Shown here: positions 44,132 through 54,215 of the stretch, piece by piece | Numbering within the stretch: the stretch's first letter is position 1 | How the letters are laid out: each line of letters starts with the position of its first letter | Assembly: GCA_965240325.2 (NCBI GenBank) | Contig: OZ251238.1 | Coordinates: forward strand, 1,240,001-1,304,000 | DNA from: Rebecca billardiae RCC1528 | Lineage: Eukaryota > Haptophyta | Direction of reading: 5' to 3' | Length of the DNA: 64,000 nucleotides | The notes under the pieces: generated by a model | The model's input: the letters and a program-made list of their open reading frames with translations, nothing else | Databases searched by the model: none | What the model was told of the DNA's origin: nothing | Program-made: the position numbers and the translations under genes

Positions 44132-44215
44132 TGGTAAGATGACGAAGCGTTTTACCGCTGCGCCACCAGAGTCGACTCTGGTGGCGCAGCGGTAAAACGC
44201 TTCGTCATCTTACCA
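44132..44215. repeat. Perfect 84-bp palindrome
   Basis: The 42-bp arms 44132-44173 and 44174-44215 are exact reverse complements. The sequence is essentially identical to the palindrome at 43690-43769, two bases longer on each side. The two palindromes bracket a ~320-bp segment that includes the tRNA-like sequence. Confidence 0.95.
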
Positions 44216-44299
44216 GTGTGGCCAATTATGGCGGATGAGACCACCGGGGCGAGCAGAGCGGGGCGTGCTCAACATCGGACCGGGCACCGGACCCCCTCA

Positions 44300-44854
44300 C
44301 CAAGGGGATTCGGGGTGTACAACAGCACGTCCAGTTGGGCTGCAGCTGGAGCTTGGGTCCAAAAGCTTCCCGCGGCGCAGCGGCACTCGCCGCCGCCGCC
44401 GCCGTCGATGGGCGGTTGTGGCGCGCACGGCGTGAGCCGCTGCGGGCGCTGAGATGCTCGCGACGGCGGCGCTCCCGGCGACGCTGCTGTAGTAGGCCAC
44501 TACCCTCCTCTCTGCTTCGCGCGCGTCGATCGTCGTCGCCGTCTCCGCGCCTGCGACCATCACGCACGCAAGCGCCGCACCGCCCTGCAGCCGGGCCAAT
44601 TTCAGCCGTGACTGCGAATTTGCGTCGCGACCTTGTCGGCCCAGCGCGCGAGGCGCGTGCGGGCGTGGTAGGGCCAGTGTGGTCGCGCGCCATGCCGCCT
44701 CAAGTAAGCCAATCAGAGCGTACAGCAGGGAACGGGGCACGTGTGTTTGGCCGCTTGGACTGTGTTCAAGCAATGCACGGGCTATCGTCGAGGCGATCTC
44801 GAGGCACTCGGTCAAAACGTCAGTTCAAGCGCTCACACGACCTGGGCGAGAGAC
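44300..44854. repeat. Dispersed 0.55-kb repeat (copy 1)
   Basis: Matches 62931-63474 in the same orientation over ~540 bp with moderate divergence. Shared landmarks are GTCCAGTTGGGCTGCAGCTG, GGTCCAAAAGCTTCCCGCGG and TGTGTTCAAGCAATGCACGG near the end. No protein is recognised in it. Confidence 0.85.
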
Positions 44855-45552
44855 AAGGGCACACGGCGTCTGACAGCGAACGTGGTGGGCAACGCAAGAA
44901 GATCGTGTCACGTTAGATTATGGCCAACGACATGCGGTCTGTGGAGCCGCGCACGCTCATCGCGGAGCTGCCGACCGTCCGAACGAAGTAGTTTGGACGT
45001 CCGACCCAGCGATGGTCATGCCGGCGTGCTGTCCCCGCACGCTCACGCACCAGCGTCGCCATTCAAGACCGTCATCAACTATATGCGCCGCCTCTGAATG
45101 ACAAGTGCGTCGCGGATTCTCAGGGCCTGCGGCATCGCGCTCCTGAATGACCAGCCCTGGTCCGCGCTTGGCCTTTCGCAGAGTGCGAACCAACGTCCAC
45201 AATCGCGCTGCGGACATCTCCGACAACATACGCCATCCACGTGACGTCCATCCGCCCTGGCAACTAACCGCAGTTATATGCGTATGGGATCCACATGGCC
45301 TCGGATGGCGAGTTTGTATCTATCAGCTACTGCGGTGCACGTGCAGCCCTGACTTGCCGCATGATGATGCATCATCAACGATTGGCCCACCGAGGCTGCC
45401 TACTTCTACCGGCCCGACCTTGAACATCCGCACGGCTGGAGCGACATGTCATAAGAGACCCTACCGTAGCACTTTCTGGGAGCGAGGGTCCGGAGTGACG
45501 CCCAGCACCCGCCGGGTGTGCAGAGCAGTGGCGCAGGCGCCGATCCGCGGCT
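44855..45552. other. Intergenic region
   Basis: The 3' flank of the minus-strand DnaJ gene. No gene or notable structure seen. Confidence 0.5.
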
Positions 45553-47721
45553 TCAAGTGGCCTCCTTCAGGTGCATGTCCACGTCGTACCGCGCTCTGCG
45601 CTCTGGATCCGAGAGCACCTCGAACGCGGCGGCGATCGCCTTGAAGCGCTCCTCGGCCTCGATGCGCGCGGGCTCGCCCGCGTGCGCCTGGCGATCCGGG
45701 TGGTGGCGCAGCGCGAGGACGTGGTACGCCCGACGAAGCTCGGCGTCGCTAGCGCCCACTGGCACCCCCAGCGTGGCATACAGCCCGGCGGTCTCGCGCA
45801 GCCGCAGCGCCCGCTCCGCTGCGTGCAGCCCGCGCCGCGCCGCGGTGTGCGCCGGGTCGAGCGCGAGGGCCTGCCTGTAGTGCGCCGCCGCTTGCGCGTG
45901 CTCGGCGAGCTGAGCGGCGCAGAGCCCCGCACGCAGGTGCAGCGCCTTGCGCGCGGCAGCGCCCTCGCCGGCGGCGGCACGGCGCGCGCTCGCGCGCAGC
46001 CCGGCCTCGCACGCCGCGAGCCCGGCGCGGTAGTCGCGCCCATCCGCATGGACGGCCGCCACGCGCGCCTGGAGCCCCGCCTCGGTCGCCCCGCCGGGCT
46101 CGCACGCGCGGAGCGCGTCCTCTAGGGCGGCGAGCGCCGCGGCGCGCGCGTCGTCGTCGGTGAGCGCGGCCTCGAGCTCGCGCGCGCGCGCGTCGGCCGC
46201 GTCGAGCGCGAGCACGCGCTCGCACGCATGCGCAAGGCGCGCGAGGCCGCGCGTGTCCTCCGCCTCGCGCTGTGACATGGCGTCGTCGTCGCAGGCCTCC
46301 TTCGCCGCGCCGTCCTCCTCCTCGTCGTCGCCGTCGCTCCACGCCTCGGCGCGGCCGAGCGGAGGCTGGGCGCGCGCGAGCGCGAGCGCCTGGCTGCGCG
46401 GGCCGTCGCGCGCGAGGCAGAGAAGCCGCTCGGCGCGCAACGCCGGGCCGCGCGCGCCGCGCTCGCGCGCGCGCACGCACGCGAGCGCCGCCTCGTCGAG
46501 CTCGGCGGCGGCGCAGAGCGCGCGCGCGTGCGCGGCCGCCAGCCGGCCGTCGAGCGGCGCGCTCGCGAGCAGCAGCTCGGCGTGCGCGCGCACGTCGGCA
46601 AAGGCAGCGGCGCGCGCGGCGTCGGTGGGCGCGGCGTCGGCGTCGTCGGCCATCACCGCGACCTCGGCGGAGCGCTCCTCGAGCTGGCGCGCCTCGTCGA
46701 GCAGGCCGAGCGCCGCGCTGCTCGAGGGCGACGCGTCGAGCGCGCGCAGGCAGAAGGCGCGCGCGCGCGCGTACCGGCCGGCGCGCAGCGCGCACAGCGC
46801 GGCGCGCAGGTTGCCCTTGAGGTAGGCGGGCTGGAGCCGCGCGGCGCGCCACGCGTCGCGCGCGGCGCTCCGGTGCCGCCCGAGCGCGAGGTACGCCGCC
46901 GCGCGGTTCGACAGGCACACCGCGTCGGCGGGCGCCTCTGCGAGCGCGTGCGTGTACCACGCGACCGCCTGCCCAAACTCGCGCTCGCGGTACGCGCCGT
47001 TGGCGCGCGCGCGGCAGTGCTCGACGTACGCGCGGCCCTCGAGCGCGGGGGCGGCCGGGTCCGCGGCGGGCGTGGCCTGCGCGCCGCCGTGCCCCGCGCC
47101 CGCGCCCTCGCCCTCGCCGCAGTCGGGGCCGCCGCCGCCGCCGTCGTCCGCGCCGGCGTCGAGCTGCGCGGCGGCCGCGGCCGCCTCCGAGCCTCCGCCG
47201 GCCGGGTCGGCGCCGGCGGGCTGCGCGCGCTGCGCGGGCTCGGCGCTGCAGGCGAGCGCCGCTGCGGCCAGCTCCGCGCAGTCGGCCCGCGCCACGGCGT
47301 CCCCAGAGGCGTCGGCGCCCGCGGCGACGGCGGTGCGCAGCAGCTCGCGCAGCTGCACGTGCGCCGACCCGCGCGCGCGCACGCCGCGGAGGGCGCGCGC
47401 GCACACGGCGACGACGGCGTCCCAGTGGCCGAGCTCGGCGAGCGCCTGCGCCTGGCGGTAGAGCACCTTGGGCGGCGCGTCCGCGCCGTCGCCGCCGACC
47501 GACGCGCGCGCGGCGCGCTCGGCCGCCTCTGCGTCGCGCAGCGCGTCCGCCGCGCCGCCCGCGCGCAGCAGCGCGGCGGAGCGGTTGCACAGCAGGGCGA
47601 CGTGGTCGGGCTCGAGCGCGAGGGCGCGCGAGAAGTCGCGCACGGCGGCGCCGTACTCGGCCCGCGCGAACGACGCCGCGCCCGAGCGGCGGAGCTCGTC
47701 GACCGCCGTCGGTGCCGCCAT
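45553..47721 (-). CDS. TPR-DnaJ co-chaperone, DNAJC7-like
   Basis: A 722-residue protein from ATG 47721. The N-terminal TPRs begin at once (LRRSGAASFARAEYGAAVRD, then FSRALALEPDHVALLCNRSA). A second TPR block starts near residue 235 (CRARANGAYREREFGQAVAW), and a third lies near 560-630 (ALHLRAGLCAAQLAEHAQAA). The C-terminal J domain (~645-715) has YATLGVPVGASDAELRRAY and the essential HPD in ALRHHPDRQ, so it should stimulate Hsp70. This is the order of DNAJC7/TPR2, which passes clients between Hsp90 and Hsp70. It is longer than the ~490-residue animal protein because of Ala-rich and acidic inserts. The upstream frame to 47871 lacks similarity. Confidence 0.85.
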   Translation of the reverse strand: MAAPTAVDELRRSGAASFARAEYGAAVRDFSRALALEPDHVALLCNRSAALLRAGGAADALRDAEAAERAARASVGGDGADAPPKVLYRQAQALAELGHWDAVVAVCARALRGVRARGSAHVQLRELLRTAVAAGADASGDAVARADCAELAAAALACSAEPAQRAQPAGADPAGGGSEAAAAAAQLDAGADDGGGGGPDCGEGEGAGAGHGGAQATPAADPAAPALEGRAYVEHCRARANGAYREREFGQAVAWYTHALAEAPADAVCLSNRAAAYLALGRHRSAARDAWRAARLQPAYLKGNLRAALCALRAGRYARARAFCLRALDASPSSSAALGLLDEARQLEERSAEVAVMADDADAAPTDAARAAAFADVRAHAELLLASAPLDGRLAAAHARALCAAAELDEAALACVRARERGARGPALRAERLLCLARDGPRSQALALARAQPPLGRAEAWSDGDDEEEDGAAKEACDDDAMSQREAEDTRGLARLAHACERVLALDAADARARELEAALTDDDARAAALAALEDALRACEPGGATEAGLQARVAAVHADGRDYRAGLAACEAGLRASARRAAAGEGAAARKALHLRAGLCAAQLAEHAQAAAHYRQALALDPAHTAARRGLHAAERALRLRETAGLYATLGVPVGASDAELRRAYHVLALRHHPDRQAHAGEPARIEAEERFKAIAAAFEVLSDPERRARYDVDMHLKEAT

Positions 47722-48164
47722 GACGATGGTTACAACGGCTCCCGTGCCGCCCAGCGCGCCAAGCGTCGCCCTGGTCCGGACTGCCGCCCGGAACTGCCCG
47801 TTCGTCAGAGGGGTCGCAGCCGCTGCCCACGGAGGAGCGCTCAGAACAAGGGGGTTCCTCAGAACCAGCACGGGCCGGCGACAGGCAGCGTACGGCCCTG
47901 CCCGCTTCGGCTCAAGGGCGCGGCGTTTTCACGGATGCGCCTCCGCCCTGATGAACCCGCGCCCGCCGCTCGTCCCTTGCCGCCTTCTCACGTCCACTTT
48001 CATCCGAACTCGCGCTGCGCGGCGGGTGGCCAGCAGACAGAACACGCTGCGCCTGGCGGCGTGGGGCAGCCCTGCCCAGTGCCCACCAGCCTGCTTGCTT
48101 GCTGGGGCGCGGCCGCCACTTGGACGCGCCGCGGCCCGGCGCAGCGCGCGCAGAGCTCGGGAGC

Positions 48165-50069
48165 ATGGCGGCGGCGCGGCGGCGCGCGCCCGCGCGCGGC
48201 GCGGCGCTCGCGCTGCTGCTCGGCGCGCTGCCCACGGCGCACGCCGCGCACTGCGCCGTCACGACGCCCGGCGAGTGCGTCGCGCAGAACGCGTCGGCGG
48301 ACGGCACGGCGTGCGGCTTCTGCGGCGAGACGTGGACGTGCCTGCCGGGCGGGCGGCGCGGGCCGGTGCGCGGCACGCTGGGCTGCCCCGCCGAGGCGTG
48401 GGCGCCCGACCACGCCGCGCTCGCGCGGCACAAGTGGCTCCGCCGCCGCTACCCGCCCGCGGGCCGCTGGCGCGCGCCCGTGTGCCGTGCGGGCGGCGAG
48501 CTGCACTGGGAGGCGCCGAACGCGCGCGGCGCGAGCCGCGCGACGCTGTGGGGCGGGCAGACGTGCGACTGCCCAGCCGAGCGCGCCGGGCTCGAGTGCA
48601 CCGCGTGCGCCACCTCCGCCGGCTGCGCGTCGGCGAACGCGTCGTGCCACACGGAGCTTGCGCTCGAGCGCGCGCGGCTGCAGTGCTCGGTGCGCGCGTC
48701 GATGCCGGACAACGCGGTGTTCCAGATCCTCAACGACTTCGCGCCGGGCGCGGTGCTCCACCTCCGCGTCGACGGCGACAAGGCCGCCCTCGACCTCATC
48801 AAGCCCGTCGAGCACCCGGCGCGCGGCCCGTCGGGCTCGGAGCGCGGCGCGGTCGACGCCTTCTACTCGCCCTACGTCTTCCGCGCGCACGCGGCGGCGC
48901 TGGACGCGAGCGCGGACGAGCTGTGCCCGGCGCACAAGGAGAAGGACGTGGCGTACCCGTGGCCCGCCGACGGCGCCGCGCGCTGCATGCGCTGGACCAT
49001 CACGTCCGACTTTGGCGTCGACTGCCCGCCGGCCGACGCGGCGTACCCGGCGGGCTGGTCTCGGTTTGGCGGCGCGTGCCCGCAGGTGAAGGGCTTCTTC
49101 GCGCCGCCGTTCTCGGTGGCGTGCGCGAAGGAGCCGGCGCGCGGGCGCGGCGCGGGCGAGCGCGTCTCGTACGGCTGCGTCGCGTGGGGCGGGCAGAGCG
49201 GCCAGTTCACCTTCGCGCTCGCGTGCGAGGCGGAGGGCGTGTGCGTCGACGACGGCGGCGCGCCACGCCCGACGCCGCCGCCGTCGCCGCCGCCGCCCGC
49301 GCGGTACTGCTACGCGCACCCGCAGCTGTGCGACAAGATGAAGGTGACGGCGGTGTTCATCTCGCCGCTGCTCGGCGCGCTCGTCGGCCTCGTCGCGTGG
49401 AAGCTCGCCGCGTGCCTCTCCCGCCGCGCGCAGGCCGACGCGCGGCTGCGCGCCGCGCTCGCAAGCGGGGGCGGCGGCCGCGGCGCGCGGCTGCCGCTGC
49501 CCGCGTACGGCGGCGGCGGCGGGAGCGGCGCGGGGCAGTCGCGCGCGAACGGCAACGGCGCGAGCTCGTCGCTGCTCGCCGCGGGCGGCGCCGACTTTGA
49601 GTGCACGCCGCTCCCGACGGCGCACGACGACGCGCTCGGCACGGTGCGCGGCGCGCGCGCGCGCCGCCGTTCCGCGCGCCGCCGTTGGGCGCGCCCCGCC
49701 GCGCCGTGCGCCGCCGCCGCCGCGCGCCGCGCTCACGCCGCGTGCGCGCACCGCGCGCCGCCGCTCGCCGCGGCAGGAGCCGCTGCGGATCAGCGAGGCC
49801 GCCGGCGCGTGCGCCGCCGCGCCCGCCGCCGCCGCGCCGCCGCCGCCCGGCCGCGCCCCCAAGCCCGCGGCCGGCTCGCGCGCGTCGCCGCCCTCCCTCC
49901 CGCCAGCCGGGCAGCAGCAGTGCGCGCACGACGAGCGCCGCGCGCGCTCCGAGTACGGCGGCGCGACCATCACGTTCCAGCGCGTGAGCTACCAGCCGCC
50001 GGTGCGGCTGACGTGGGCGCGCGCCAAGTCGGACGCCTCGCGCCGCGCGCGCGCGCTGCTCGCCAGCGC

Positions 50070-50117
<48 letters not shown>

Positions 50118-50177
50118 GTCCCCGGCCGGCGGCGGCGGCGGCGCCGGCCTGCTCGGCGCGCGCGCGCCGCGCTCCGA

Positions 50178-50208
<31 letters not shown>

Positions 50209-52332
50209 TCGGGCGTCGGCGTCGAGAGCGGCGAGCGCGGCGCCGCCGCCGGCGCCGCCGCTGGCGGCGGCGGCGCGGCGGGCCCGCCCACCCTCCTCTC
50301 CGTCGCGCGCGGCGTCGTGCCCCGCGGCGTGTGCGCGATGCTCGGCCCGTCCGGCGCGGGCAAGTCGACGCTGCTCGACATCCTGGCGGGGCGCAAGGAG
50401 GCGGGCGCGGTGCAGGCGAGCGTGCAGCTCGACGGCACGCCCGCCGGCGCGGCGGAGCGGCGGCGCGTGATCGGGTACGTGACGCAGGAGGACGTGCTGC
50501 ACGGCACCTCGACGGTGAGCGAGTACCTCCGCTTCCACGCGGCGCTCCGGCTGCGGCCGCGCGGGGGGCAGAGCGCGCACGACGCGGCGGAGGCGCGCGA
50601 GGCCGCGGTCGGCTCGACGCTCGACACGCTCGGGCTCGCGCACCGCGCGGACGCGCGCATCGGCGACGCGTTCGTGCGCGGGCTGTCGGGCGGCGAGCGC
50701 CGGCGCGTCTCGATCGCGGTGGAGCTCCTCGCGTGCGCCTCTGGCATCCTCCTGCTGGACGAGCCGCTCTCCGGCCTCGACTCGTCGTCCGCGGCCGCGG
50801 TCGTGTCCGCGCTGGTCGGGCTGGGGCGGGGCGGCGCGACCGTGTGCTTCTCGGTGCACCAGCCGTCGTGGCGGCTGTTCGCGCAGGCGAGCCACGTGCT
50901 GCTGATGGCGCCGGGCGGCAGCCTGGTGTACTGCGGCCCGCGCGTCGAGCTGCACGGCTGGTTTGAGCAGCGGGCCGTCTCCCTCGCCGAGCTCTCGCCC
51001 AACCCGGCGGAGGCGCTGCTCGACCTGGTGAGCGGCGCGCCGCCCGCGCAGCTGGCCGAGCTGGCGCGCGAGGCGGCGGAGAGCGCGGGCGAGCTGGCGG
51101 CCGAGCTGACCGCGGCGCAGCGCGCGAGCGGCCGCGCGCGCGTCGTCTCGGACGCCGAGCCCGCCGGCTCGGCCGCGGCCGCGTGGAGCGACGCGCTCGG
51201 CTCCGGGCGCGTGGGCGGCCTCTCGACCGGCCTCACCGCGCTCGCGTCCGCGGGCAACCTCGGCGGCGGCGGCGGGAGCAGCGCGCGGCCGGAGCGCGCG
51301 CCGTTCCTCGAGCAGTTCCTCCGGCTGTGCGCGCGCCAGATGCGGCAGACGGTGCGCCACCCGCTCGTCGTGACGCTCAACTTCCTGGTGGTGGGCGGTG
51401 CCGCGCTCGTGCTGGGCGTGCTGTTCAGAGACGTGAGCGACGACCTGCCGGGCGTGCTCAACCGCTCGGGGATGGTCTTCTTCATCACCAACTTCTTCAT
51501 GCTCACCGCGCTCGTCTCGCTCTCGATGTGGCAGCACGAGCGGCTGCTCTACTTTGCGGTGCGCACCGCGCGCGCCGCGCGCCGCCGCCGAGCGCGCCGA
51601 CCCGCCCCGCCGCTCACGCGCGCCGCCCCGCGCCGCGCCCGTCCCTCGGCGCGCTGGTCCGCCCGCCCGCCGCCGCGGCCGCCCCTGCTCGCGGTCCGTC
51701 TGCCTGCCTGCCCGCCCGCCCGCCCGCCCGCCCGCCCGCCCGGCGTGCAGGAGCACTCGTCCGGCTGCTACGGCCCGGGCGCGTACGTGCTCTCCAAGGC
51801 GCTGTGCGAGCTGCTGCCGCTGCGCGTGCTGCCCGTCTTCCTGTTCGGCGCGATCGCGTACCCGCTGATCGGCCTCAAGCCGACCGCGGAGGCGGCGGCG
51901 TGGTTCGCCGCGCTCATGTGCCTCGCGAACGCGAACGCGTCGGCCATGTTCAACATCATCGGCGTGGGCTGCGCCAACACCGCGCTGGGCACGCTGCTCG
52001 CCGTGGCGGTGGCGCTCGTCACGCAGCTCTTCTCGGGCTTCATCCTCAACAAGAACTCGCTGGACGGGCCGGGGCTGGCGCTCACGCGCGTCTCCTTCCT
52101 CTCGTACGCGTGCGAGGCGCTGATGGTGAACGAGCTGGCCGGCGCGGCCATCACGATTAAGCCGGAGGGGATGAACGTCTCGCTGCCCACCACGGGCGAG
52201 GTGATCCTCGACCAGATCGGCATGGACGGCGCCAACTTCACGTACGACGTCAGTGTGCTCGTCGCGTGGCTCTGCTCGTGCGTGGGCCTGTCGTACGTCG
52301 TGCTCAAGTGGTGCGTCAAGGAGAAGCGCTGA
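48165..52332 (+). CDS. ABCG half-transporter with Cys-rich extracellular N-domain (3 exons)
   Basis: Exons 48165-49643, 49777-51558 and 51751-52332 give 1,280 residues; introns of 133 and 192 bp both begin GTGCGC. A signal peptide (GAALALLLGALPTAHA) leads a ~370-residue Cys-rich domain and a membrane helix (VFISPLLGALVGLVAW). The ABC domain has Walker A GPSGAGKST (~683), signature LSGGERRR (~795), Walker B ILLLDEPLSGLD (~816) and the H-loop VHQPS. The ABCG-type membrane domain follows (~1000-1280), with HSSGCYGPGAYVLSKALCEL right after the second junction. That intron is a multiple of three without stops, so retention would still translate, but splicing restores the family sequence except for one Arg. 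The layout resembles plant ABCG24/28-type proteins. A lipid or hydrophobic substrate is likely. Confidence 0.85.
50071..50116. repeat. Coding (GGC)n repeat
   Basis: A triplet run encoding ~15 glycines in the linker ahead of the ABC domain of the ABCG gene. Confidence 0.9.
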
Positions 52333-52694
52333 CGACTCCGACGCTGCGCCCGGCCGGGCGCGCCCGCTCCGAAGCAGCGGTTAGTGCGCCTTGCTGGCAG
52401 GCGCTGCCACGCAGTCGAGCTGCGGCTGGCTGAGCGGCGCGCGCGCGGGGCGGTCAAGTAGTTGGAAGTAAACGACGTGGCATCCTCAGAGTCATGTATC
52501 CGTCTGATGCCCGGGGCCGCTGTCTGTCTGACTGATGCCATCACTAGTCGTGATGCCATCATCATCACGACGATGATATAGTAGATGATCGCGTCGCGAT
52601 GCGGATGACTCAGCCGCTGACACAGTGACGATTGCCGCGCGCGCGCAGCCGGGCGCCGTCAAAACCCCGCCGCCGCCTGCATCAATAATTCTGC

Positions 52695-52793
<99 letters not shown>

Positions 52794-53498
52794 CATCTAG
52801 GCGGCGCGCTCACTCTCCAAGCCCCTCTATTTGCAGCTGCGCGCCGCTTGGCCGGGCGCGCGGCGACGCGTCAGTGACTACGACCTCATCCTCATCCAGG
52901 CGCCCGCACGCGGGCGCACGGTGACGGGGTGACGGGGGCCGGCGACAGCCGGCGGCTGCCGTCTGCCGCAGGCTCGGCTCGCCGCTAGGTCCGTACTAGG
53001 TCGGCGGGCGGCGACATTGTGATTTAGACCGTACGACCTTACCCAGTATTCCCTCATCCATTATTCATCCGCGATCCAAGTGCTCCGGAAGGCGCTCGGT
53101 CGCGGCGGCATCTGCCGCCGCCGCCGCGTGCCCCAGGCCGAGGCGGTGCTCCATCCTGCATCCAGGCCCTGCTCCCTCAGAGGGGCAGGGCCCGTGCGGG
53201 TGGCGCACTGCCTGACCTCACAGTCAGTGTCCGATACTCCGATTCTGATAGTGTCATCGGCTACCCGTCCCCGCTGAGGCGGGCGCCTTCCCCCTGCACT
53301 GGGTCAGCAGTATCGTCGTCAGTAGTAGCACTACGACTCGTCATCTGTCATCAACTACGACTACGGTGCCGCACCGCCCGTCGCCACTGTCACTCACCGT
53401 TGTCGTGACTGCCAGCGTCAGTCAGTGCGGCCCGCCGCCGCCGCCGGCGCCGGCCGGCCGCTCGCCCGCTGCGCAAAAGCGCGTGCCCGCGGGCGCGG
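52333..53498. other. Intergenic region with long (TA)n
   Basis: Lies between the convergent ends of the ABCG and lumen-protein genes. Apart from the TA microsatellite I see no gene. Confidence 0.5.
52701..52789. repeat. (TA)n microsatellite, 89 bp
   Basis: About 44 uninterrupted TA units, the longest simple repeat in the window, about 370 bp past the ABCG stop. Confidence 0.97.
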
Positions 53499-54215
53499 CT
53501 ACGCGGCGCCGTCGACCTTGACGGGCAGGAAGGAGAGCACCTTGCGCAGCAGCGCCGCCGACTTCTCCACCTCGGCCTTCGAGCGGTCGAGGTACTTCTT
53601 GACCGCGTCCCTGCCGCCGCCCGGGTTGGCCTCGCCCCAGCTGGACGTGTACGACATCACGTTGGCGTTCTCCGCGCGCTGCGCCCACTCCTCGATGGCG
53701 GCGTCGTACGCCTCGAAGTCGGCGTCGGGCGCGAGCAGCGGCTGCGCGCGGATCATCACCTGGTCGGCGAGGTACAGCGGGTGCTTCGTCGACTTGAAGC
53801 CCATCACCTCCTGCACGCGCGCCGGGTCAAAGTCGCACGAGCACTTGGCCATGTTGGACGAGGCGGCCTGCCGCCGCGCCTCGGAGCTCTTGCAGCTGGC
53901 GGAGGACTCGTCGGCGTAGCACTTGATCGTCTCCAAGTCCCAGTTCTCCAGCAGCTTGCGGATCCCGTTGTACCCCACCACGAGCCGGTCGAGCTCCGCC
54001 TGCGACGCGACCGCGGCCGCGTGCGCGGCCGGCGGCGCCGCCGGGAGCAGAGAGAGCGCGGCGACGGCGGAGGAGGCCTGGAGCAGGGCCGAGCGGCGAC
54101 TCGCGAGCGCGCGCGCCCGCTCCACGCGCGGCAGCTCGCGCACGCCCACCGCCACCTCGGCGATGAGCACGGCCGCCATCATCACCGCGAGCGGGCGCGA
54201 CGCGGGCGGAGCCAT
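53499..54215 (-). CDS. Probable thylakoid-lumen protein of red-lineage algae
   Basis: A 238-residue protein from ATG 54215. Its N-terminus looks tripartite: a hydrophobic signal (AVMMAAVLIAEVAVG), an Arg-rich transit stretch, then a Tat-like signal with SRRSALLQASSAVAALSLLP ending AHA. This suggests import into a complex plastid and then the thylakoid lumen. The mature part has YNGIRKLLENWDLETIKCYA, a KCSCDFDPARVQEVMGFKST segment and a C-terminal SYTSSWGEANPGGG followed by a helix. I recall this NWD...Cys...GFKSTKHPL...SWGEANPGGG pattern from uncharacterised plastid proteins of diatoms and relatives; that recollection was not checked by search. Four cysteines could form lumenal disulfides. 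Function unknown. Confidence 0.7.
   Translation of the reverse strand: MAPPASRPLAVMMAAVLIAEVAVGVRELPRVERARALASRRSALLQASSAVAALSLLPAAPPAAHAAAVASQAELDRLVVGYNGIRKLLENWDLETIKCYADESSASCKSSEARRQAASSNMAKCSCDFDPARVQEVMGFKSTKHPLYLADQVMIRAQPLLAPDADFEAYDAAIEEWAQRAENANVMSYTSSWGEANPGGGRDAVKKYLDRSKAEVEKSAALLRKVLSFLPVKVDGAA

Noticed and set aside
51559-51750. Coding sequence continuous through the second ABCG intron
   Set aside because: It is open and a multiple of three, but the sequence is Arg/Pro/Ala junk. GT-AG splicing rejoins the conserved ABCG motif around YFA-EHSSGCYG.
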